The position numbers and the translations under genes were made by a program. The notes under the pieces were generated by a model, which ran no database searches, was not told the origin of the DNA, and worked only from the letters and a program-made list of their open reading frames with translations. This document shows positions 1 to 11,329 of a stretch of DNA of 64,000 bases, one piece after another. Each line of letters opens with the position of its first letter. The stretch's first letter is position 1. The DNA comes from Hetaerina americana (lineage: Eukaryota; Arthropoda; Insecta; Odonata; Calopterygidae): assembly GCA_022747635.1 (NCBI GenBank), contig JAKTNV010000002.1:2380501-2444500 (forward strand), in the 5' to 3' direction.

Positions 1-365
1 GGAACAGTTGGGAAGGAAGAGGATATGAACGCAGGGGGAAAAAGATGAGAAGTAAAAAAGGGACATTTACTGAAAAAGAATCGATAGGAAAGGAAATTAA
101 ACAAACCGCTACATACAAATATGACGTGGCCGGGCAAAAAATCGAACGAGAGAATTTGTCACGGCCTATTCAGAAAGTCAATGCCACTCGTGATTGACAA
201 TGCTGAAAAATCCCACCCTCGGACGCCGATTGTTCTAAATTAAACTCGAAACACCACTCGGATATTACCCTTCCTTCCTCCAAAATGCCCACGCTTGAGA
301 TCCCCCAATGCAATCCATCTTTACTGATTTATTAATCATTGTATTAATCATCCCAATCGTTCTAT

Positions 366-666
366 GAGGGGATCGAGATGGTGCGGGGGCTATCGTATTG
401 GCTTCCCACCCAGAGGGCCCGGGCTCAAATCCCGGCAGTGTTGAATATTTTGCAGAGGTATCTCGATCCCTACCTGAGGTGCTTCGTGGGCACTTAGCGT
501 GAGTACTCCGTCCGTCGGATGGGACGTTTAGCTGCGGACCCTTGGCGCCTTTCGTTAAGAGTAGGCTAATGCCGACGCCGGGTTTCTCTCCACCCTTCAT
601 CCTTTTCTGTGTAATGGCGCAAATGACCTCAGCTGTCGGTCGCCTCCCCTAAATACTACTACTACC
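366..666 (+). mobile_element. tRNA-derived SINE, family 2, near-complete copy
   Basis: The head resembles a tRNA gene: a box-A-like GTGCGGGGGCTATCG stretch and a box-B-like GGGCTCAAATCCCGGC near 420-437. An unrelated body follows, and the copy ends in a short (TAC)n tail at 650-666. The same order of blocks recurs at 47904-48192 and on the minus strand at 17134-17371 and 31708-31837. That recurrence makes it an interspersed repeat rather than a tRNA gene. It carries no coding sequence. Confidence 0.75.
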
Positions 667-3296
667 ATCGTTCTATGATTACATCAATCCCCAGAAGTAA
701 CTCAAAATGCAATTTAAGAGCACTTAAACCCTATATCATACAACGGTATATTTTCTATTTAAAATTCACTCCGCAATAAAAATCAACTTTCGAGAATCAT
801 CGTTCTTCTATGCATACACAAAGTACCATTTTCATTAGACAATTTTAAAACTGAATATTGGTTTCCGAAATGAGAAAATGATCGAGGTAATTGATCTACC
901 TAAATCCATATGGGATATCTTTACGCACTTCAGTATCTCCGCAATACATTTTGATAAAAAAACCCAAAAACAATACTGAAAAACGCAATGGAATGTAGAT
1001 AACATACAAAGAGCGTGCCGATGTAATTACCTGATCCTTATCCATCGTACCACCAACATACTCCAAACGAATCCCATTAAATTATTAAGACTTATATATT
1101 TATATTCCCTTTCACTCGTTGATTGATTTGTTTTTAATGTTGCACGCAAAATGATTAATGCAAAATATAAAACATTTAAAGAGGGCTATTTTGATACAGG
1201 AAAAAGTCATCGTACTCTTGATGAAACAGTACGAAGTATTAATAGCCTCCATATTTTCTACAAGATTAACCTTTCTTGGGCCTTGGAGGCTCATGTAAGT
1301 TAATTTTCATCGCTACTAATTTTTTAACAGGACACCTGCTACTTTGGATATGATCAACTTTAAGCCTTACCTTTAAGAATATATAGCTGTCCATAAATCC
1401 TCAAAGTGGCAAAAGTCTTTATTTGCTTTATCTCTCGTGCTCTCCTTTCTCCGCTCTGCATCTCAACGTCACTGATGGGCTGGCTTCCTATGCGCCAATA
1501 TTCACTCGATTCAAGCCAGACCAATACAAACCCTGCATCACACCAACATTTAAACAAATCAATTGTTATTCATTTTGGGACGAGGAGCTCTCATCAGTTC
1601 CGCAAACAGAAATTCTTCTATTCTGCTGTAGAAATTCTGAAGAAAAACACTCGCAGGAAAATTGCAGGGCACATATATCTTGACTTCTGGAATTGCCAAG
1701 AAATAGCGCAAACTTCGGGAAACAAAAACGTATAAAAATAATAGTGAATATTAAGACCGTGGCCTCAATCTTATATATGATCTCACCTTAGCTATCTGAA
1801 ACAGCATTCACAATTTCGTCGGTGTTAATTCGATTTCCAGTTCGTGTCATTAGCTTATGTCAAAGTGAATGAATAAAAAATTGTTTCACATTAAATTTAA
1901 TGCGATATGACACTAAAGTAAGACCACTATTTTGTGGTATCGATTCACTGCAAACAATTATCTAATTCTATTTGTGCTACAAAACAAGAGTACATATCAC
2001 TATAAGCATTTATTTAACAAGTTCCAAGTAGATTATTAGTCTACCGCGCAAATTTACAGCACTTGGCTGGCTGATGTCGACCCAATTAATCCGAAGAGCA
2101 ATGCCCTCTCCAATGAGCGTGTTCGCATCACGCCCATGAAGTACGCCACTCGGGAACACCACAATATGAAACATTTATGAATCGCAATAACCTCATCCGC
2201 TAATGCAAACACAACATGTAATAAAAAATAATAAAAATTTTATATAGTCGCAATAAATGCAATATTTTAAACTTACAATCTTTTTCTACGTTTTTAGTGC
2301 ATTAATCTTAATTCGTTATCTAACTCACGTAAATAGAAAGTGTTTTGCTGATCGCTATATAAGCTCATTACCCTGAATGGTACCTATCAGGGCGGTGTAA
2401 CTAGGGGTGTCATGAAACAAGCCATTTAGGAGAAAAAAGTGAAACTAGCTAATGCCACCGGAACTATGCTAATAAAAGCGCAGGTTAGTAAAAAAGTAAA
2501 AAAATTGAGAGTGAATTAGCAAAAAGGAAGCAAATAATCGTTAGTCAAAGAAAATAAAATACGTTTAAATTTTAAAAATTAAAAAAAAACAGAATTATTC
2601 AATTTTATTGCACAGAAGTTAGACTGATGTTTTATCCCGTTAGTAATTGAGTTTGTGATGGATTAATAAAACTCTTATAGTTAGCTGAGTTTTCTTAACA
2701 TGTGCCGGTCATGGAATTACTACTTCGGAGTCCGAATTAAAATGGAATGCTCGATCATTCCCCGGATGGTTAACTGTCGAATGGGAAAGTATTCTTTTGT
2801 GCTCCGAGAGATTCCCTTCTCGATTTTGCTTACGATCGTGCGATGGTAATTTACAAGCCAAACTTAAAAACTTAATCGGACGTCTTTTGGTTGTAATCTG
2901 GTGCAAATCAAGTATTAACTCTCCTTGCGACGGAATACGTATGATTCGAAGCATGGCCTACGACAACTTGCGACCAAGGCGAAACAATGACCGACTCATG
3001 CCAGCATTCCGAAGTCCAAAGTCTAATTGGGTCACAAGAATCGAGGGGATTGATTTCCCGGTACTCATTGAATGAGTTTTCCTTTCTTCATGAGGTCTAT
3101 GCCGAAATTAGGGTCGTACCGAAATAATCTTCCTGCACTCCGAGGTGCTCTTTTGACGAGAGAAGCGAGCGGGAAATACTATCTTCTCGTTATGAGATTG
3201 GACGAATGAGGGCGCTGCAGCGATCGAACGTTTCTCACGACGACGCACAGCTGTGCGACAAAAGAAACGAGACAGACGCATCGCCCAAGTCATCAG
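667..3296. other. AT-rich sequence, no recognised gene
   Basis: I see only short open frames without family motifs and no repeat that recurs elsewhere in the window. Small frames near 1406-1735 and 2709-3075 overlap on both strands and look like chance. Old, unrecognisable repeats are possible. Confidence 0.4.
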
Positions 3297-4172
3297 CAGC
3301 AGGAAATAAACTACGAAATAGAGGGTTCAGTGCTAACAATCCAAGTGCCGATCAAGTTAAATATTTGGGGTTAGTTCTAACACCACGCCTTTCATGGGGA
3401 GCACATATCAAGACAATATGCGGATCCACTTAAAAGAAACTCGGCATCATTAAACGGTTGGTGAGAAAATGTAACGAGAAAGTTAAAGAGAGGTGTTATT
3501 TTGCTCTAGGTAAACCTCAATTGGAATATACCGCAAGTATTTGGAATCCTTGGGAGAAAATTTGGCAAAAATAATTAGATAAAGTCCAGAGAAAATCCGC
3601 TAGATTCGTTAAAAATTGTTATGATAATAACACAAGTGTGATGCGCCTTTCAGGGGATTTTAGGCTGGGAGCCACTTGGAATACGAAGAGCAAGACTTAA
3701 GACTTTTAGAAAGGTTCAGAACAAACGAGTTTAACGATGACACTGAAGGGATTATTATGACCCTGCACTACTTAGGTAGATCAGACCACAAAGATAAACT
3801 AAGGGAGATAGATTCCAGGACAGATAGGTACAAATACTCATTCTTTCCCCGAACAATCAGAAATCATAATAGCAAGAAACCGAAGTCACTTTAGAAATAT
3901 TAAAAACATTTAATTAACAAGTCTAAACAAAATTAAACATTGAAAAGATGTTAGGTATACTTTCAGGTGAATGTGTATGTTAGTTGGTAGTTTAAGTGTT
4001 TGCATGTGTGTGGGGTGCAAGTGTTCTTGCATGAATGTATGCCATGTTTTGTTTGTGGATGGTTTAAATTTGTAGCTTTTGTATGCGATTTTTTTCTTAT
4101 TACGGTGGTACCCTAACACTCCCCGCCACACGCCCTTGCGGCGGCTTGCGGGGCAATAAGTTGATGTAGATC
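3297..4172 (+). mobile_element. CR1/L2-like LINE, 3' end with decayed reverse transcriptase
   Basis: Translation from about 3350 gives the C-terminal end of a CR1/L2-type reverse transcriptase: VKYLGLVLTPRLSWGAHI, then LGIIKRLVRKCNEKVKERCY, LEYTASIWNPW and DKVQRKSARFVKN. The frame is broken by stop codons (for example after about 3430) and frame changes, so it cannot code. Around 3690-3890 a family-typical tail follows (RFRTNEFNDDTEG, LGRSDHKDKLREID). The 3' region ends at about 4120-4172 with the CCCCGCCACACGCCCTTGCGG block and a TGATGTAGATC end, typical of CR1-like short 3' repeats. The same 3' block recurs at 33243-33386. The 5' end is truncated and its exact position is uncertain. Confidence 0.75.
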
Positions 4173-4484
4173 ACCCAAGGGCGTAAAAAGTGACCTTCCC
4201 CGTGGGACTCCACACTTTTCGTCCGCGTGGCTCTCACCAAAGTTGAGGGAATTGCGTCAAACTGTGTTGCATTAGCAATCAAAAGTAATAATAAATTAAA
4301 TGAAAACAACACTGAGTAATGTATTACAAGTAAAGTAAGCTAGGAACTCGTATGGCGTATGGAGTAGTTTTGAAGGCAATCGAATGATCGTCTAATAATA
4401 CATTAACAAACTTCCCGTTCCCACAGAAAATGCAAGAAAAAAAGCCGCGACAGAGAATGTCGAATATACAAAATGAAGAAATAG

Positions 4485-4683
4485 ATATAATGGGAAGAGT
4501 TCACCCCAGCCGTACTCTTATAAATGGGCAAAGGATGGGTGGGGGATATTGGAGAAAATAGAAACAGTAAATCGATAAAAATTATAATATCCCCCACCCA
4601 TCCTTTGCCCATTTATAAGAGTACGGCTGGGGTGAACTCTTCCCATTATATTTATACGGCCGTAGTCACCGTTCGCTTTGTAT
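4485..4683. repeat. Perfect 66-base inverted repeat with 32-base extension, flanked by direct repeats
   Basis: Arm 1 is 4485-4550 and arm 2 is 4586-4651. They are exact reverse complements over 66 bases, separated by a 35-base loop. After arm 2, 32 more bases run to 4683. The block is flanked by the direct repeat ATGAAGAAATAGAT at 4473-4486 and 4684-4697; its last two bases overlap the arm start, so the duplication is 12-14 bases. The architecture matches the insertions at 21674-22188 and 24572-24778, so I infer a Penelope-type inverted-end insertion. There is no coding content. Confidence 0.7.
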
Positions 4684-4697
4684 ATGAAGAAATAGAT

Positions 4698-5831
4698 TAA
4701 CAGCTTAAAGATTCGCAGTTTCCAACTCAGATCGAACGCGTTGTGATGAAATGACTTCCTCTGAGAAGAGGGGAAACTTCGGATGAAAGTTGAAGCTGAC
4801 CTCGCCATCCAAATGGATTCCCTTCCAGAGGTCACATTGTCTCCCACTCAGTTTAAAAGATAAAGCAGGGCAACAAAGGGACCAATTAAAGCCTCGCCTC
4901 TTCCAATGCGCCATCCCGGCGGACGCTGGCCGCGGAGTCAATGAAAAGGTCAATGAGATGACCACACTCTCTCCGTCAACCGACCAATCCGCGGGGCACG
5001 GTATTCGCACTGGGTCATTCGACGCAGTCAGCGGCGTACTACTGTCATAATATCGTATAAGGCATCCGAGATAATAGCGCCACTGAATATCTCTCTCGAG
5101 AAGTTACAAAAAAAATGTGCTGCGCCAGAATAGAACTGAATGGCAGGGCCAAATGGCTTTCGCGGTCGCTACTTCTCAGGGTTACAACACGTGTTACTCC
5201 CGGATGACGCATCCGGGGACAATATTGACGGCACCTTGCAGTTCTTAACCGCCTTAAGACGTTTCCCATGAGGCATTACTTCATGCATGACAATATGAGA
5301 AGGTCAATACGCATGATAACTCCAGTTGAAATGTCTTGCGGAGAACATGGCAAACGCCGCGAATTAAAAGCCACGCGCTGGACCATTCGATCGAAATGAC
5401 GGCTTGATGCAATCACACAGCTTCGAGCACCGTCTAATGCGGGGAGAGAGAGACATCGCCGAAGAACAAGTCTGACAGCCACTGCTTCCGTTTCGCACAT
5501 CTCCAGCTCCATGGATTCCGAAATGAATTCCTTGCGCGATAGTCACCGGGTTTCCTAAGGGCACGATTGTACACAGGCAAACCTCGGAACCGTCTCTCGA
5601 GAAAAGGCGTTTCAAAATTAACATGACCAATCACAGAATCAATAATTAGCGAGATTAAGTGCAGAATGGATTTAAGATATTTTTCCCACTAACGATAAGG
5701 GATCAGAATAATGCTGTCCGACCGTAATGATGGGGGGGAAGTATTTTGGGTTAAAAAGCACTCTGGTAAATCATCACCACCTCCTGCTACACACCCCATG
5801 TGGTGGCTTGTAGGGTACTCTGTAGCAAATA
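4698..5831. other. Moderately GC-rich sequence, no recognised gene
   Basis: Open frames of 70-110 codons occur on both strands (for example 4705-5010 minus and 5276-5634 minus), but none has a recognisable domain and they overlap one another. The end, about 5780-5815, resembles the 3' block of the CR1-like LINE (CTACACACCCCATGTGGTGG). It may be a degraded 3' tail. Confidence 0.35.
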
Positions 5832-6344
5832 CAGGGTCCACTCTAAAAGTAATGCGCAATCACTGGTAAAAATAGATTCATTATTGATCGCACTTGTAGA
5901 AATGCTTAAAATTCTTCAAAATACTCTCCCCCCCTTGCATCAAGATATACACTTGCGGAGACGTGTCTGCCGCGCCCGGAAGGCGGCGCCCTCACACTCC
6001 TCTCTACGGGAATGTCTCTCTCAGGAACGTTGCAACATGCTTTTGGATGTTTTCCACGGAAATCCCTATGCTTTCTTTTCAGCTCTCTCTTCATTCGGGG
6101 AAACAAAAAACAATCGCACGGAGCCAAGTCGGGACTGCAAAGAGGCTGGGAGACCAGGCTTCGGGCTAGGAAGTTGGTAACGATGAAGGACGTGTGGCTG
6201 GGGGCATGAGGCGTGTGGCCAGGCACTCCGTCGCGCCGTGTTACAAAGTCGAAAAACACAATTCTTGCGGAGGTACGTTTTTCCGCTCAGACTGCTCGGA
6301 GCGAGCTCTATATACAACTTGGAAATGAAAAAAATAGCGACTTT
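5832..6344 (-). mobile_element. Mariner-type transposase relic, C-terminal part
   Basis: Minus-strand translation shows the third catalytic block of mariner transposases, CSPDLAPCDCFLFPRMKREL (about 6140-6085), and the family C-terminus ending in GGEYFEEF near 5910. Frameshifts are needed in between, and the first two catalytic aspartates are absent. The plus-strand left edge reads TA then CAGGGTCCACTCTAAAAG at 5830 onward, a plausible terminal repeat with a TA target. No matching right end was seen, because the relic runs into the inverted repeat at 6345. It is inactive. Confidence 0.6.
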
Positions 6345-6475
6345 GTGATTCCACAGAAAATTTATCAGGACACAACCCGGATTTCGACGTTCGGCGTAAT
6401 CTTCAGGTGACCGAAGATGACGTTGAACGTCGAAACCCAGGTCGTCTCGTAATAACAATTTTTCAGTGGAATCAC
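6345..6475. repeat. Imperfect inverted repeat, likely Penelope-type end
   Basis: GTGATTCCAC at 6345 is mirrored by GTGGAATCAC ending at 6475. Between them the two halves read as diverged reverse complements centred near 6410, each with a TTTCGACGTTC core and a CTTCAGG or CTTCGG block. That core next to an A/TCTTC block is characteristic of Penelope-like element ends. No clear target duplication was found. Confidence 0.5.
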
Positions 6476-6680
6476 TAAGTTACCATTTTTTCTTAGTTTC
6501 ACGGTTTGAATTTATGATAAAGAAAACAGTAATCATTTTTTAAATCTTTTCCTAGTTGATGCATTTTGCCCCGGTTAATTGCCTCTATTAGATACTTACG
6601 ATTCACATCCCTGAGTGCTTTTAGTCTTTTATCTTCGCAAATTCATCTCATTCAAGAATCTAATTTAGAAATGTATCCAT

Positions 6681-6726
6681 GCGCGCGCACACACGCACAC
6701 ACACACACGCACACACACACACACAC
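6681..6726. repeat. (CA)n microsatellite
   Basis: An alternating GC then CA dinucleotide run, with a few interruptions (CGCACA). Confidence 0.95.
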
Positions 6727-7345
6727 AATTGGCTGTCGCATTAGTCGACGACACAGTCCAAGTACGTACGTAATCGAGTGCTCAGCGAAAGGTTAACGAC
6801 ACCACGTTCCAATTCAAGAGTCAACTCGTGGAAGGGAACTCAATATTGCATTCGGTTCGAGAAGGTGTCAAGACTTCGATTACGAGAAATACAGTAAAAA
6901 AAATGAAAAGCAAAAAAAAATAAAGACGAACTCCGAATAAACACCTCCGAAAGATAAGGAAACGGGGGCGGTAATTATTTCTCGGCGCCCCCATTCGGAG
7001 AGGAGAGTTTTAAAAAACACGGGAAGAGGAGGGTTCGCGGGGACTGCAATGCCAGACAATGCCCTCACCGCCACTGACCATCTCTCTCTCGTCATCTGGG
7101 GGGGTGGGGGGGCGTGAATCCTGGTATCCATATGGTAGAGTCCATAATCCACCAGCGTATCGTACTCGTGCGCGCTGCGATCGCCTCGCTTTCCGTCCCC
7201 AGGGAGATGGCCGGGCGTCGCCGCTGGCAACGGAGGACGAGAGGGAAGGGGGGAAGGGAAACTGAAAACGAAGATAAAAGGTGGAAGGGAAGGCGCTATC
7301 TAGAGTGCGCTTCCCTCCTCGAAGCTCGACTGACCAACTCCGAGG

Positions 7346-7790
7346 ATTGGAATTCGAGGGGGGAATTCGAGGGGGGGATTCGAGGGGGGGATTCGAGGGG
7401 GGGATTCGAGGGGGGGGATTCGAGGGGGGGATTCGAGGGGGGGATTCGAGGGGGGGGATTCGAGGGGGGGATTCGAGGGGGGGATTCGAGGGGGGGATTC
7501 GAGGGTGGGGAATTCGAGTGACTAACTCCGAGGATTGGAATTCGAAGGGGGGATTCGAGGGTAGGGGATTTCCAGGGTGGGGGATTCCAGGGTGGGGGAT
7601 TCCAGGGTGGGGGATTCCAGGGTGGGGGATTCCAGGGTGGGGGATTCCAGGGTGGGGGATTCCAGGGTGGGGGATTCGAGGGTGGGGGATTCGAGGGTGG
7701 GAGGATTTGAGGGTGGGAGATACGAGGTTGGGGGGATTTTAGGAGGGGGGGAGCCCGTTCGACGGGGGGGGGGGTTGGAATGAAGGAAGA
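7346..7790. repeat. G-rich compound minisatellite
   Basis: Two blocks of short tandem units. The first (about 7357-7510) repeats GGATTCGAGGGGG-type units of about 14-15 bases. The second (about 7560-7700) repeats GGGGATTCCAGGGTGG, a 16-base unit, about eight times and decays to GATTCGAGGGTGG. Both share GATTC followed by an AGGG run. The plus strand carries dense G-runs able to form quadruplexes. Long open frames across it on both strands are a by-product of a stop-free unit and are not called as genes. Confidence 0.9.
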
Positions 7791-9201
7791 GTGAGCTGGG
7801 GAGAGGGAAGGAATGACCACGGTTCATCACGGGCGGCGTGCCATGGCTGTTATAATTGGCTCCTCCGTGGAATTCGATTAATGTGGTCTGAACCAAGCCC
7901 TAATTACAAATTTTCACCTTAAAAATAAGCCACCTTAATAAAAAATTGCAGAATTTAGAGTCATAAGTTCACTCTATCAATTAGTGACAAAAGAAGGTGT
8001 CTCTCCACGTTCGTTTTCATGAAAATAAACGTTGAAAAATGACGAGTTTTACCTCTCGCTCTCTTCTTTCTTCCACCAAATTAATTGCAGATTAATGGCA
8101 TAAAAATGCAAAAATTATGCGTTTTGTCGAAATACTCGCATAATTATGTTCCACTGAATAAGAGTTGTAATTGTTAAAAAAGATAAACGGAAATCACGCA
8201 AAGTGTCGCTACTCGACGCCATTCGTACTGACAAACGCTGCGTGCTAACGAATACAAGCAAGTGTTGTGCGCAGGACTAAATAAATTACTGCAGGTTTAT
8301 CGAAGCACCAACCCAACGCAAATTATGACATCAAGATCGCATAGGAATTAAACTTTCACATATGGTCCGGTTTAGGTGTACATTGGCGAAGGAACAGCAA
8401 TGACACAATACGACCAACAAATAGAAACGAAAGCGTGGACGGATAAGAAAAATTCCCACGTGCTCCACAAACAGCCGCAAGTTCCACCGCCAGTCATGGA
8501 CGGTGCAATTCCAAAACCCAACCGGATGATTTGAAGGAAACAGGCAGGTTTAAAATGTCATTTATCCTTTCGAACGATTAAGAATTAGAACAAAAACCAA
8601 ATAACGCGCTAAAAAACAATGTTTTACTACCCCATCCAATAAATACGCGAACTAAGGCCATATAAACTTTACTTGGCAAAATTTAGTCAGCACTGATTTT
8701 TTCCCCTTCTTCAGAGCACATTATCACCATAAAAAGCTGCCAAAATTTCCGTAATTTCTTGATAACTTTCACCGCACATCACCAAAGAACTTTATGTTTC
8801 CTTCCTTGCTCCGTGATTTCGTCAATTTCCATTTTCGAGAAACAGTAAAAACGAGGACAACAGAAACTAACATAACTGGAATACCATACGCACAGCTCGA
8901 CGATCCGCCAAGCAAAGATGGCTCAATGGGTCTCAGGCAACTAGCGCCGCCAGTGGGCGGGGCTACAGTCCACGTGTAGTTCTCGAATACAGCATTTAGT
9001 AAATTGATACTTACGCTTCCAAGAATTTGCTTTAGTTCAATCCTAAACGAAATGTAATTCCCTCGAGAAAAGAAGACCTACCCACCGCCATAGGTCTCAT
9101 TAGTTACTCGAAAGCGTTTGATGCCCCCCCCCAAAGCGCTGATTACAACAATGAAAGAAACGGAAAACTGGAATAACAATAAATACCAACGGCTGTATCG
9201 T
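7791..9201. other. AT-rich sequence, no recognised gene
   Basis: No open frame with family motifs and no repeat shared with the rest of the window. A compact GC-rich patch at about 8900-8980 contains CTAGCGCCGCCAGTGGGCGG. It could be regulatory, but nothing else supports that. Confidence 0.35.
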
Positions 9202-9892
9202 CAGACAAACACAATGACCTTCAGGAGCAATCCTGGTGGCATGTGGAAGTAACATTTTCCCCCAATGAGCATGCGCAGGTTTGACGTCGTTTCATTCACC
9301 CAGTGTATTTCGAGAAGCAGAAGTACTGAGACGTGTTCTAGTGCTATGTCAACGCGAGTTAAACAGCGTGCTATTATCGAATTTTTAACTGCAGAAAAAA
9401 TGACTCATACAGTGATTCATCGTCGTTTAAAGGCTGTTTATGGTCACGATGCTGTTAATAGGTCTACTGTCAATCGATGGGTAGTACAATTCCGTCGTTG
9501 CGAGCCTGGAAAAGCCGTAACTGTTGATGAAACACGCAGCGGACGTCCGATTGCTGCCACAGACGATACATTTCGCAAACTCGTCGAAGATTTGATTCAA
9601 AATGACCGGCGAATCACTCAAAAGCGTATCGCAAACCATATTGGAATATCCAAGGAAGACGTTTGTCGTGTTGAAGGCAGCTTGGCGCCAATAATCTTGC
9701 GACATGACAACGCTCGTCCACACACCTCGCGCGCAACTTAAGAGGCTCTGCGAAACCTGAAATTGGAACCGATTCCACACCCTCCTTATTCCCCCGATTT
9801 TTATCGTCAACTCAAGAGACACCTCAAGGGTAATCATTACACTTCGGACGATAAGGTGAAGGCAGCTATCAAGTCCTGGATTCGAGAAATGT
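9202..9892 (+). mobile_element. Mariner-like element (family B) with internal deletion
   Basis: From ATG 9346 the frame reads MSTRVKQRAIIEFLTAEKM, then helix-turn-helix sequence including STVNRWVVQFRRC and SGRPIAATDDTFRKL. This is the N-terminal DNA-binding half of a mariner-type transposase. After about 9660 the frame jumps straight to LRHDNARPHTSRAT, the second catalytic motif, so the segment with the first catalytic aspartate is deleted. A stop follows at 9739. The downstream HPPYSPD motif then runs into QLKRHLKG, so the third aspartate block is also deleted. The element is non-functional. It is joined at 9893 to a piece of a different mariner family. A related minus-strand fragment lies at 21010-21195. 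Confidence 0.75.
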
Positions 9893-10152
9893 AGGACTTC
9901 TTTTTATTCCCGTTTATCAAGAAAAATTGCGCGGCCAACGTTTATCGGCGCCTGAAGAAGCTGTTGATGCATTCAAAAACCATGTTTAAGGAGGTACGTA
10001 CCTCAATCGGAGTGGAAAAATTGTTACGAAAATTGGTTTGAGCGCACGCAAAAGTTTGTTGATTTCCATGGAAAATACTTCGAAAAACAATAATGCCATT
10101 TTAAAAAAGAAATTACTTTCTTTCCATTATATGGCTGAACATATAAATAGCA
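9893..10152 (+). mobile_element. Mariner-like element (family C), 3' end fragment
   Basis: It starts inside the third catalytic block (DFFLFPF at 9894) and continues with sequence closely matching 36860-37080: the GCGCCTGAAGAAG block, CATTCAAAAACCATG and GGCTGAACATATAAATAG. The last of these is the right terminal repeat of the family C copy at 36022-37083. Frameshifts and stops prevent coding. Confidence 0.7.
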
Positions 10153-11329
10153 ACCCTCGCACGTACTTGGCACATCGGATGGGACGCTGAACATCTTTGG
10201 TTTCATAAATATGATGCTATTGCCACTCCAAATCCCAAACACATACGTACGCGCTGAATCTAATCGGAGATTAGAAATGGATGCGAAATAAGACAACAAG
10301 AAGCCAGTCATGAAATGAATGAAAACAGCCATTATTCTCGTTAAAATCCGGAGTGGGACCTCGAAAAGGCGAAGACTCCAGTTTTTCGAAATCTCATCGC
10401 GACGTTTAAATGAGAAAACGACGGATGACACAAGGAAGAAGTAAAATGGCCCTTTCCTTTCGGGGTCAAAAGTTATCGAGTTTTGATTTCTATGTATTAT
10501 TTTGGGGTTTGGTACTGCGACAGAAGTACATCGTCATCGGCTCTTTTTCCACAAAAGTAATTAAGATTTCGCATTTGTCGATCAATAATTTAGAAATAAT
10601 TTACTTTGCTTACATTTCGATCCAAAATAAACACATTCCCCTATGAGCTTCAAACTGGATCTTTAAACTGGATCTTAAACAATAAAGCATGAGGCCAAGT
10701 TGTCCCTTTTTATTTTGACCTTGATAACTTTGACCTTGACACACCACCATTGCCGCAACATGGGCGCATCTTCTGATCGAACCAGTAAATTTCTTACTTC
10801 TGGATCAGGAATTTACAATTAAAATACGTCGCCAATTCTCCCTTTAGCCTGGGCTCGACGAAGAGACAACATGGCGAGGAGCCGAGCATCAGGAGAAAAC
10901 ATTTCACGCCCTCGTCCCGCTGCGCACTCTTCAAATCGCAACATTTCCCCTAACTATTGATGTCATGAGAGTGCTGTTTACTGTTTCCTGAATGGCTTAC
11001 ACCTAGAAAGTACAAAAAAAACTATTCATCCAAGCACCAACTTCCCGAATATAAAATTATAATCGACGGCAATGATAACCGACTACTTTCATATCACACC
11101 CTGCCACACGCCTTCGAGGAGGCCTTTCGCGTAAGAAGCGCGTTGCCTCTACAGCGCTGGGATTTTCCGGACGCCCTTTTACCTATCTGTTTTTTTTCGA
11201 TTGATTTATCGGAATAATGTGCCGGAATTCCGCATTCCATTGTTTCCATCCCAGAAGTTAATCCTCTGAGGCATCAAAGAACTGCTAAAAAGGGGTTACA
11301 ATTCAATAATCGCATTATTATTATTATTA
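10153..11329. other. No recognised gene; ends in (ATT)n
   Basis: Open frames of up to about 135 codons near 10153-10430 (minus) have no recognisable domain. A short ATT run at 11313-11328 lies directly against the 3' end of the LINE A copy. Confidence 0.35.

Noticed and set aside
7281..7820. Long open frames encoding Gly- or Pro-rich repeats on both strands
   Set aside because: They come from tandem repetition of a stop-free 14-16-base unit; several frames are open at once, which real genes rarely show.
8930..8965. CTCF-like insulator site in CTAGCGCCGCCAGTGGGCGG
   Set aside because: The match to known CTCF patterns needs a one-base gap. A single weak match is not evidence.
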